Assembly (NCBI GenBank): GCA_037903475.1
Contig: JBAJFG010000457.1
Coordinates: 620,001-684,000, forward strand
From: Ancylostoma caninum
Lineage: Eukaryota > Nematoda > Chromadorea > Rhabditida > Ancylostomatidae
Length of the DNA: 64,000 bases
Direction: 5' to 3'
Shown here: positions 45,255 through 57,600 of the stretch, in pieces
Layout: the number at the start of each line of letters is the position of its first letter
Position numbering within the stretch: the first letter of the stretch is position 1
Notes under the pieces: generated by a model
Seen by the model: only the letters and a program-made list of their open reading frames with translations
Databases searched by the model: none
What the model was told of the DNA's origin: nothing
Program-made: the position numbers and the translations under genes

Positions 45255-48200
45255 TCAGCCATGATCCTTATCCTTGCTTCTGAATCGGAATCCCGGGAAT
45301 CCCCACTTCCCACGCTTCTTATCCTTGTCCGATGATATCGTACCGTTAGAAATGGGCGACATGGAGCTGAAATGCTCGCTCTAATAAGGGGTAGTTCTTC
45401 AAACAGTAATAGAACTTACTCCGTGCTGTCGACGCTGTCCTGTGACTGAAAGGCGGAAAATTTCCTGGTGGCAATACTGGTGGCAGATGGTGACGGTGAA
45501 TCGACGGAGCTGCTAAGTACGGAGGAGGATACCGCGGGACGAACAGGAATTTCCCGCGGCACCGATGGAGACGCCAACGAAGCTGAGGAGTTGAAAGAGT
45601 CGAAGGATCGCAGTCTGCGGTCTTTCGAGCGGAAGACAGGTGCCAATCGACTGGACTGTAAATAGAGCACTGATAGAGAGAAACCTGTGAATTTTCTCAT
45701 AAAAACCGTATAGGGCAATTTACACCAGATGCGTGCGACTGACTCGCGTGCGTCTGTATGGGGCAATTTATACTGGATGCGTGCGACTGACGCGCGTGCG
45801 TCTGTATAGGGCAATTTATACTGGATGCGTGCGACTGATGCGCGTGCGTCTATATGATGAAGAATAGGGCACAGTCGCATCGCAGTCGCAGCTCAGACGC
45901 ACGCGTTTACGACCTCGCAGCAGCCGCGCGTTCTTTTTATTGAGGATCTACATGCCGTGCTGACCGGTCTTCATGGAAAATCCAATGTAAATGGATGCGT
46001 GCGACTAACACGCGACTGACGCATGCAGCTAGTATAAATTGCTCTTATCAGAGTAAGAGGTTCCTATTTTCACTGGAGTTTGAATCGATGATCTGCAGCT
46101 AAAAGTAGGAGAGTAGTGGGCAAATGACATATGCAGCGGAGAAGTAAACTGAACGCACATCTTACAATCAGGTGTTGAAAAATTACAAAACAAATGGATC
46201 TCAGCAAGATTTGCAACTTTTTCCTGAGTATAGGGAAATTTATACTAGTCGCGTGCGTCAGTCGCGCGTCAGTCGCACGCATCCATTTGCGAGGGATTTT
46301 CCATGAAGACCGGTCAGGGCGGCATGTACATTCTGAATGAAAAGAACGCGCGACCGTCACGAGGCTGTAAACGCTTGCGTCTGGGCTGCGACTGCGATGC
46401 GACTGGGCCCTATTCTTCATCATATAGACGCACGCGCGTCAGTCGCACGCATCCGTATAAACTGTCCTTGTTTCGGAATGGTGAACCACATGGCAACGTG
46501 TCACGAAGCAAATATTGTGTCCATTACTAGGTTCAATACTATTCTACTATGTTCATTCGTTCACTACTATGTCCCAAAAATAATGACCGTTTTCAAGGTG
46601 CGCATTCCAAGTTAGCATTCCAAGCGTACATAACTCAGCTCAAATTTGAGATTTTTCTTTGAAATAAGAAATGTTATGATCGGCCTTCTCTCATTTCCAT
46701 TTATTTTATTTTATTATTTATATCTTATTCATTCGCCTTCATAATACCTCACGTTTACTCGATAGCGCAGACTTTGCTCTTGACTACTGTTATGAACATT
46801 ACTGGGTTGCAGCCACTAATTTTGGGACAGTCTAATAGAAGCTCGAAAGCGAAAGAGTACGTGTAACAGCTAGGAGACAAGAGCCTCTTCTCGGAGATCG
46901 GAGGAGATCCAGATCCAATTCTTTTGCGCCATGGACCAACACTTATCGTTATGATACTTCTACCCCGTCCCCCCTCCCTCCTCCAAATCTACAAATCTAG
47001 TTCTGTCTGGACCATGGATGAAAACCAAAATCGCTATACACTTGGTAAGAGAAACAGAAAAAAGGAAAATCGAAGGTGCGAACTGCCTCAAACCTGCAGA
47101 ATGGTGTGAGCAGATCGTACCAGACTGGAGTCTGCCAAAGTAATCATCTGGACATCGACCAGTAGAGAAGACAATTCCAGCTCCTCACTGAACTGATTGA
47201 GCAGAGGAACCGAGCGGAATCCTGAAGCAATGTTGCTCTCTCAGATCTATGGCTCTGAGATGAATAAAATGAATTTTCCTGATCACCAACCACATCGTAT
47301 GGAGTCCAGAGGAAAAACGGCCTGTCCGATGAAAGGATCGGTTTTGGGGCCCACAAAGTCACCGTCTTCTACGTGAAACCTTAGCAGGGCGACTTCCGGA
47401 CAGGTCACGTCGAAAACTGCAGTCTGATTCCATATTGGGTTGAGGCCGTTCGATGCTAAACCGGGCTACTAGTTGGGAACTTACAATCAAGAACAAATGC
47501 CAAGGCAAAAGTCACACTCAAGAACGAACCTATAGTTCTGGTTTTGAAAGTAGAATCATCACAGGGCAGCCCTATTACCTCCACCTCCACGAACGGCGAA
47601 CAGATTCCCTTGTGCTTGTCACGCCGGGACAAATGACGACCGGCGATAACTTGCACTGTGAGCCGCACCGGACAGGAAGACGTCACCTTGAATGCTGGCA
47701 TAGGAACGTCATCTGACAAGAAATTGACGAGACACTCACCGACTCGGGCCTCGACGGGTCGAAACCCTCATCAAGCATGTACTCCGGCTTCAGCACGTAC
47801 CCGCATCGTCCGTTGCCCATGAACTTGCCCTGATTCAGTTGCATAGGCTTGTCACCCGTTTGATAGTTGAGAGCCACCTGAAAAGTCAAGAAATAGGTAG
47901 CAGTGGAGTGTATGGGGGTCCGATTACCATGTGACAACTAGCATTCCACATTGGCACAGGATTGTAATTAGCAGAAGTGATACGAGACCCGTGTGGGTAT
48001 ACTCTTGACAACTGTCGAATATTGAAGGAGATCAAGCCCTGCAAATAAAATTTGAATGAGATTCCATTGGGGAGAATGGAACCCTCCATTTCTTCGTTCG
48101 AATTAGTTATGGGACAGGAATTGCCAAGATGTGGCGCTCCCAGTATTTGACAGAATTGTAATATAATAATGTACGATGAGGAAGTTGGAGTGAAAAACTG

Positions 48201-51200
48201 AGGAATGAACTTATAATGAAGTCATATTTGTTTTCACACCTTTTCAAGCAATCGGTCTAGTTTATTTTCCACGAATGAGCACATCTCGTAGAACGATCCA
48301 TTGTTGGCATGGGCCGGATCGAAAGGAACTGCTTGGCAGTAGACCTGAACAAATGGTTATCACTGGTGAAAGTAAGAAATCTCCCAATAGATCCTATAGA
48401 ACTATAGCAGCAGTACAGTCACGAAATTTGGTTGAGATAAACATCTAGAGAGTTAAGAGAGGATTTTTTCTTCAATTTTTTTATTGGAGTCTCTTCAACT
48501 GCTTCATTTGTGAGCTATAACGCTTTTTTTTAAGAATTTAGCGTTAACAATGAATCTCATTTTCGCAGGTTCCCTGATGACCCCTGATGTGGCGTTGATG
48601 GGCATCATAGCCGGCTGAAGCGGGTAGTCATAATCTACCTTGGCTTATTTCTTGTTGAAACGACCTAACTCATTCTGGATATAACCTAACTGAGTAACCA
48701 AAGAAGTTCGAGTACACAGATGTTCAAATTTCTGAAATCTAACAATTACATTTTGAGAATTTTCTTTGGCTACCATAAGCATCCGTGAGTAAGTACTAAG
48801 TATTAGTGTATGTGTTGGTTTTGGTGTTTTTTTTTGTTTAGTTTCCACTTTTTCCTAGGTTTCGCTGTGTTTTGCCTACTAATGAACAGCACGTTCATAT
48901 AAGGTATAACTAAAATGAAAAATAAAGTTTCATCAATAGCTTACAAAAATGCAATCAAATACCAGCAGTACCAACGAGCGGATGAATTTTGATTAGTTTT
49001 TTGATAACTGACTTATAATTTCTGATGGTTACGTACCACAGTTACTACACAGTTACTACAACTAGCGACAATAACTCGAATGATGCCGTCTGGTCACCGG
49101 GATTGATGACTGTAAACTTACCACTAGATTGGAGAGCTCAGCTGCGATTCGAGCACTTTTCTCCTTTGTCCTCAATACGCTGATCTTGTTGTTCACAGAC
49201 CGTGTCAGATCCCAGAGTTGATTCTGCCAATCGTCGGCCTCTTCGACAGCTTAAGGATTCTTTATGAGCTCGGGAAAAAAAGCAACCAACAAAATGAAGT
49301 AATATTCAGATTAGGAGTAGTTGGAACTAGACATCTCAAGATCTACTTACACCTGGCGGCTAGCAGCCATTGCTGGCCGCTCCATTGCTGAGCACTGTGC
49401 GATATTTTTATCACATGTTGCTTCTCGCCGTCCGTCACTCGCTCGATCACCGTTCCTGCGAGCTCTATCGTGTTGTAGTTACTCGCAACTGAAACATCTG
49501 TTCTCATGCATACAAGTATTCGCAACTTATTGGAGCAACTACTAACTCCTATCAGCCATTATGAGACCAAAAACGATGGCAGAAAGAAAACAAGCTTTAG
49601 GGATAGAATTGCGAAAGAAGGCAAGCCTGGTGGGGATAAAAGTCTACCTTACAAACCCCTCTCCCCCCCCCCCCCATTCAGCGTGCAAAATCCCACTTCC
49701 ACATACCAGCTCCGCACATAAAGTGTCTATTTATTGAAACCAGCCCCCCCCCCCCCAAATTTCGTTAGCTTAAGGATAGGTTTGAGATTTGTCAATTCTT
49801 TTAACTAAGTTTTACCATAATACATCTCGGTATGTACAGTGGACGTCAATGGGCCTCGAGAAGGACGCCACGGCGCCGCGCGCGCCATAAAAAATATCTT
49901 CTGCTGCTGGTATGCTATTTCTAGCAGCTTGTCTACCCATTTTAAGGATTTTCGACGAAATCGGGAAGAAAAGCGCCTAAGAATAGCATTCAGGCGGCAG
50001 ACAATACCGATTCCGGTGTACGCGGCGCGGTTCCGCGGCTTCCTTCTCAAGGCCGCAGATGGGCCACCGTCATTGACGTCCACTATAAGTCGTTCATCGT
50101 TGCACCACCCCCCCCCCCTCCCCCTGCTAGCTCCCGTCTCACATCACACCGCATCATAACGATCCGCGCTTGGTAATCTACCGTCACAAGGTTGAACCTG
50201 GATCAAGCTCGAGTCATTTTTAAGCTTTTCTTTCAAGCCAACTTTTGAATTTTTCTTTTACAATCGCTTCTTCTTTTTCAGTTCTTCAACATCATCATGA
50301 ACGAACAGATGGGAGCGAGTTGGTTACCCGCTCTGGACGTGGCCTCTTTAGGGTGCACAGCTACACTACCTGAGCTGGTTATGAACGCATAACTAAGAAA
50401 CACCACGTAGGCAGAACAACTTTTACGTCCTGCGTCTCTTAACGTCACGGGCCAAGCAGACAGAATTTCCAGCTGTTCATGATATTTGGTCGCTACTGAA
50501 GGTCTGCTTCACCTGAACCTATATTATACAGTGCCTAATTGGGTAACCTAGCTCTGCTCGTAAATTGCTTCTGAAATGATCCCTTTTACCTGATTGGATC
50601 CGTGCATATTGAACTAATTTGTCGCTCCACTAAACCAGAACATTAACGGAAACCTACCGCCAGAAGTGGTGGTCTTTTCCGGCAGGATCTCTTGCACGTA
50701 CGAAGCAGGGAACCAGCCAACTGACGATCCATAACGACCTTTACAATTAATAGATTTTTGCTGCTCAGAGAAATCTTAGGAAATAGCTACTACAGTTGGT
50801 TCATGAGTTGTTTTCGAATAAAGACGAAGTCCCACAAACCTGTCCACAACGCTTCTTCTTTACGAAGTACAGTTATGATGGCATTGGCAGGGAACGAGAG
50901 GTCGTCCTCACCAGTCCCCCGGTATGGGCGGAGAGCACGGGCCAAAACCTGCAGCAGAGATGAAATGGCGGAGTATGAGTTATGCTAGGATAGGATTTAC
51001 TCTGGATATTGAGGAGAACCCATGTAAGGCTACAACTCTTGCAGGCAAACATCAGCTATTATACGAAAGTTTGATTTTAATTTTCTCGTATTACTACTCG
51101 GAATGAGTACAAGACAGCAAATCAGCGTCTGGCTTACTGAAGTAAGCGAAATGAGAGGAAAAGTAAAAAGAAAAATTGCAAGGAACAGATGCTGAATGGA

Positions 51201-51599
51201 CGCCACAATTAGAAACAAGCTGTGCAAGTACCAAGTGTATTCGCATTTTCAACACGCCACTAGATTGCTGGAAGACGAACATTTCTCGGAGCTTCTGCGA
51301 TTCAGGATTGTTTTGAACATAATGTTGTATGTAATGATGTTCACCGCTGATTTGTTTTTTTTTTGTTACCCTTGTATGTATATACATAATTTCGTGATGT
51401 TATGCCATAAGCATTTGTTTTGAATAAATGCATAAATAAATAAGATATTTCTAAAACGAATAAAAAAAAGAAATTTCTAAAATAAATAAATAGGAAATTT
51501 CCCTGTCAGTAGTATATACGAGAGGTTCAACCCTTTTTGAAATCAAATAATTTCGAAACCGTACAGTGCTAGTGTTACGTTAAGGTAACACAGTGTCCC

Positions 51600-51636
<37 letters not shown>

Positions 51637-54600
51637 ATAGTCCGACTCTCCGAAACGACTTTACCCACATGGCTGCCATTTGGGAAAGCCTCATCACGCT
51701 TGAGAATCAGCCTGACTATAATTTACTCAATATTTACCACTCGTAAGTTTTGCAGCTAAGCTTTATCAACTTCGAGTGTTTTACATTTTGAGCGACATCT
51801 AACTTCTTCGGGAATTCTTATTCCCTACAAAGCAATTGAAGAAAATGAATAAAAACACCATAAACTAGAGTAGAAACTTTTTCTTCAAGTTGAGATAATT
51901 CCTGATAGCTTCCTCGGGCTATCTCCAGATGGGCAGGAATGGCGCTCATGTCATTTTCATTCACCTGGAAGAGAAGAGGGTTGTTCATGCACAGAAAAAG
52001 AACATAGAACTAGAAAAACCGTACTTCATCCAAGTAATACAGCTTACCGGGATCCTGAGAGAGATTCCGCGGACAAATTCTCGCGAGCGATAGTATTCGA
52101 CTATCTGGTTGAGGTTTTCGAACACCGTCTGATTCACGACGAAAATGCGTCCGTCGCGTTTGAGCCGATAATGCCAGATTTCTCCGTCGACTCTGCGAGA
52201 AGAAAATTTTGCTGATGGCAACCAAATCCCTTATAGCACTCCAGTACCTTATGGACAGCACGAAAACGTTTTTGTCACTGCTTGAGTAGCGCAGAAGAAA
52301 GGCTCCGTCCTCGGGCACTTGGCTCAGAAGAGCCTCAGCCTTTTCTTTGTCAGCCGTCTCCGAGAACCAGCTGAAAGGGTCAGTATCATTCTGAGATGCG
52401 GTGCAATGTCGTACACCTACGGTTGGCCCAAATGAGGCTGTGGCTGTGGACAGGGCGTCGTGAGGGCCATTTTAAACGTCGGAGTGGTGAGATAGTGACG
52501 GGTGTAATATGACACCAATTCGTACAACGTGTCGCATACCTTATTATCCATAAAGTAGTACTTCTTCTCTTCTGGAACAGACGCTAACGTCATGTTACGT
52601 TCACGAGAATAGAGGTAAACGACTTACTGTCAACGATGCGTGTCTTGATACGCACATGGTGGACTTTTGCGTCGTGAAGTATCGTGAGCGAGAAATCCCC
52701 AAGGAAAAGGTTGGAATCCCTCACCATGAACAGACCGTTGCCTTTGTCTTTGTGCTCAAGAAGGCGGTTTTTGGCCTCCTAAGAAGAATGCATGAGAACA
52801 TTTGCGTTATTGTGAGAGTCGTACAGGTCTGGAAGATCTGAGAAGACGTTTCGGTGGGGATTTCTTCAAAAAAGTGCGAATGGAGCTGAAAATTCGGTGA
52901 GGAACTCTATTTAGAGGAACATTCGGCACTCTGGCCTTTTTTTAGCAGTCTACGATTGTCAAAGAAAATTCGCCTCAAAAAATCCAAAGCAGACACTACG
53001 ACAAAGTAAGAACGGAAGAATGGAGTAAGAAAGGAGAGAGGGGTAAAGAAAGAGAGAGAGAAGGAGAAAGGAAGAGAGAGAGGGGGAAAGGAATGAGAAA
53101 GAGAGAGAGAGAAGATGGAGAGAAAGAGAGGGGAAGAAAGAGGAAGAGAGAAAGAAGGAGAAAGAGAGGGGAAAGAGGGAAAAAGAGAGACAGAAGGAGG
53201 TAGAGAGACGGAAGGAGAGAGAGAGAGAGGAAGAAGGAGAGAGAGAGAAGGGATTTACGTACATCTCGTCCGCAATGACCGTGGAACCACTCCTCGGTGA
53301 TGTGCTGCTCCTCAGGACGAACCCCAAACTCAGACAAAGTGTCTTCCTGAAAAATGGTACATCTCGATTACAGGTCGGAGCAGGCAGGAGAATGTAGTAC
53401 CTCTCTGTCCTCATCGCCCATCATGCTGACGCTGTCATCTTTCATAGCAGAATCATCACAGCTATCCAGAAGATAACAAAGTCGATCCGGGAAGAGGATA
53501 AAGACGTGGGATGACCACTCCTGGAAGAATCAAAATGAAATCCAAGAAAAAAAAGCAGAATTTGTACTTACACGAACTATGAATGGCTTTCATCTGCTAG
53601 CCATAAATCTCATTTATTGATTCTCTTATTTTACTTACACATATGTTTGAAACCACAAGGATACAAACTAACATGTCTGACGCTGTCCATGAGAGACAGC
53701 ATGCCCTTTTTGATGCATTCTCGCGCTAAGATGTCGGTGTCCTGAACTGAAAAAGGGGAATGTCTCCCGAGGAAAGAACTGCTGCTCACATCTTTCAATA
53801 GCACCGGGCTGAGCGCCACTCACATTCGTCTGTGCTCGCACTGACAAAAGTGGCCAGATCCTCATTTTCAATGGGCAACTTCTTGTGTTTGAGAATGATT
53901 TTCTTCTTGAGAGCTGCTGGAGAAGGCAGCTCCGTCTCGGATGGATTGATCTGTAACGGGAAGTTCTCGTGGTTCGAAGCTTTGAGATTTTAGGCAGAAC
54001 CTTATAAGCAAATTTTTGCGAAGAGGCCACAACCTGTAGGAATGTTAATAACGAGAAGCGATGAGGGCAAATGGGTGGTTTCTCGGAGATTGTCGAAGTT
54101 TTTAATCGAAAAGATGATTCAGGATTTATTAATAGTTCATGGTTTCAGCGAAGGCATAGGAACACCCGTAGACTTTCCATATGTCGCTCAATGCTTTGCT
54201 TTTGAATTCATCCTATTAGCATTCCCACGGATCTCCCTCATACGAGGGATCCCAGCTGGTTAGTCGCGAGGCTACGTGGAGCGTCCCCAGGTGGCGGGTA
54301 GGCGGCTAATCGCGGAACAAACGCGACTTTGTCCCTGCCCTGAGACCCGGGTGGATCCAGGGGATGGGCTTCCTGTCTCTGCAGTGTCGGAGCAATCCAT
54401 ACCTTCTGTCAGCACGTGGGTGTGTTCATGCATGCGTGCGTGGGTGTGCTTGCGTGTCCGCAGATTGTATCCTGCACATCTAACCGACCAAAAGCCCTGC
54501 ATTCAGGTGACTAGGAGGTACAATAGAAGTAGTTCCCACTCACCTCCAACAAATAAGCTCCATCGTCCACTCCCGGGAAGCCCAGCTAACTTCCGGGTGG

Positions 54601-57600
54601 AATCTTACCTCAGCTCCCCACGGGGGAATAGAGCCAGCAAGCTATTTCCTGTGGGGTTACATTTTTCTCAAGCTCGACACAGCAATAGTAGAGTGTTCCC
54701 CTGATCTCGAAAGGGTCACTGGTACGGCAGCGCCAGTGAGGATGAGGTCGGAGGAGTTATCCAGGCTGCCTAAAACCAGAAGGACTACGATGACGATCTG
54801 TAGCTTCAACACACGCAAGCTTGCATCGAAGGCTTCCATTGAGGATTCGATGATGTAGGCCAGGAAGATCAGGTGCGACGTCGTCGGACTGACCGAGACG
54901 AGGCAACACCGGCCACTGATGAACGCCACCTTCGACATTGGAGAAGAGCTCTTTCTTGGAACCTGCGACAGTAGAGGAGTTGGTGGAGTCGGTGTCCTCG
55001 TCAACACGAACTTGGCCATGAACATCGATTCATTCGAACAACTAACAACCCGAATCGAACGTCTGTGACTGAGAAGATGTGCATCAATACCGGCGTTGAC
55101 AATCTTCGTCGCTTGCGCTCCAACATCCAGCCACGACGAAGAGGAGATTGAGGCCTTCTATATGGACTTGGAGAAGTTCTAAAATGTGTGGAAAACACAC
55201 ATTTTACAAGGTCATCGTTGGCGACTTCAACGCTAAGAGTGGCTCTAGGAGAACGCCCGAGGAACTTCACATGGGCACCACCGGCCTGCAGTGGAACGAA
55301 CAGGGAAAAAGGCTGTCTGAGTTCATCATGCGGAGACCATCCATGGTAACTCACAATTTCAGAAGCCAACCTCCTTACGCTAGACGTGGGAGTCGCTAGA
55401 CGTGGTGGAGAGTACCATGATGAAATTGTCGTCAATCGAAGGTTCTGGCTGACCGACTCGGTGTTGTACCGAAGTCCTACACCGGATCAGACCATCGCCT
55501 CCTTCGCGCAAGATTCTTCTTCTCACGCAAAGGCTGGAAAGCCGCGGAGTTTAAGAGGAACAGTCTCAAAACCGTCACGAATTGGGATCTCTTCACCATG
55601 TTAACCGGCTTTTGGGAAGATAAGGTTGTCGACAACATAGACGAAGAGTACGATCGGCTTGTTCAGCATCTCCACGAAGCGCAGAAAGTGCCGAAGGTTC
55701 ATGAGCCACCAAGAGACGACTGTCTCACGAGACCCTCGAGTTTATACGCCAGCGTGGAGCCGCGAGACCCGCAGGCAACTACCAGCTTACGTCCGAGCAC
55801 GCAGAACGGTGCAGAGAAGCGATAAAAGAAGACCTCAAGGAGAGACGAGCAGCGAGTGTTGGCCGAAACCGCACAGGCAGGGAAAAGCATTGGCAGCGCC
55901 CGCCGAGACTTCGCCAGTCGGAAGACTGAGATGTCCGTCCTCCGGCGCCCGGATGGAACAATTTCTTCATCAAGACCGGTAATAGAGAAGGTTATCTACG
56001 ACTCCTCCTCGGACCTCTTCGATAGCCACGTCTACCTCCCTCAATGTCATCTTAGGGAGGATGGGTATGTTGTCCCATCGGTTCTCTATTCCGGAATTCG
56101 ACATGCTTTCAAGTCGGTGAAGAATCATACAGCCAGGCCGCGACAGGATTCGACCGGAACATCTGAAGAACCTACCACCAGTTCTTATCACCACCTTGGC
56201 TAGGCTTTTCACGCGGTGCCTGTCGGAATGCAAGGTACCTAACCAATAGAAGACCAGCAGGAGCGTGTTGCTGTACAAGAAGAGTAGTGAAGAAGACGAA
56301 GAACACCAGGCTCCGTGCCTACCTCTTCAACACACCCGTTCTCCCTGCTTTGACCTAGCCTCAGAAACCTGGGCGTTGCGCAAGCAGGATGAGAATGCGG
56401 TCAGCGTCGTCGAACGCTCCATCGAGAGGGTGATGCTAGGAATAACCCGTCTCACGCAAGTGAGGGCTGGAATACGGAGTTCCACCCTTCATCAACAATC
56501 GAAGATCAGGACGCTGGCGCTTACGCCAAGTTGAGTAAGATTAGGTGGGCTGGACACGTGATGCGTTTTCAACCGTTGGACAAGAGCCGTCAGCGACTGG
56601 ACTCCCGGGAGGTTAAGCGCACGACAGGAAGACCACCGACCCTATGGTCCTCATGAAGTCCTTCAAGGATAGATACGATGCTCTCCGTGTCCCTCGAACG
56701 GATAGAATCCACTGGACAACTCTGGCTCGCGAGAGGGACAAATGGAAGGATTGCTGGTGCCCGCTCGGTATACCCGAAGATCTACGGGAGTCAAGGTGAT
56801 CAAGCACCCCATTCAAAACAAGTCATGCAGCGCTTGAGTATACATAGAACATGTGAGGAATTGAGGAATCTCTTTTTTGATTATGAACCTACTGCTGAGA
56901 TCATTTACTAGAGAATGACACATCTGAAGTTAAAACAGGGCATTTCATTTGCTGGCTGGCGCATCACAGGTGCTACCGTCGACCAGGTACAGACGGATGG
57001 TGCCAAACCCTCGAAGGGCGTAGCTGAGAGAAAAATTTCAATTAAGGAAAACGGTACCGGTTGTGTAAGTAGATCATCGCCTAGTATTTCCTTGATTTCT
57101 TGCGCCAACAATCGCTGTGCTGGCACAGAGCAGTTGTCCTCGATTGAAAGGATAACAGGGTATCTGGAAAATGTAAAATCCAGAAGATAATTAACCTCGC
57201 GACACAATATAGAAGTTTGAACAGATGTGGTTTGACATGTAATAACTTTAAAATAAATAAATAATTAGATAGAACTCCAAGAAAAGTGACTCGCTGTCTC
57301 GCTCAATCTTAACTCTAATTCACGAAGTCGTCATAGGTCGGAAGGAAAACTCACACGCTGGTAATAAACGCATAGTGTTTGATGACATAAAGTACATCAC
57401 GTAGCAATAGCTTCGATGTCATCGTGTAGCCGTGATAAATCACAATATCCTGGAATTCCTGCGAATTCGGCTTGCGCTGTCCATCCCAGCAGTCCACTGC
57501 AAAAAAGAACATATCTAGACTTTGTAAGCTTGCTGAATTATTAGTTTGCTTCTGGTCAGCCTGCGGTGGGATTTTGGGAGATTCCAGTTGAAACATTGAT

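Noticed and set aside
45416..45880. 154-codon frame extending the PLC-gamma tail exon upstream
   Set aside because: The upstream half is the repeated MITE end. The exon begins after TTTACAG at 45655, and phase agrees with the preceding exon.
52959..53414. Ser/Leu/Phe-rich and Arg/Glu/Gly-rich frames
   Set aside because: They are translations of the GA/TC homopurine tract, partly overlapping the N-SH2 exon.
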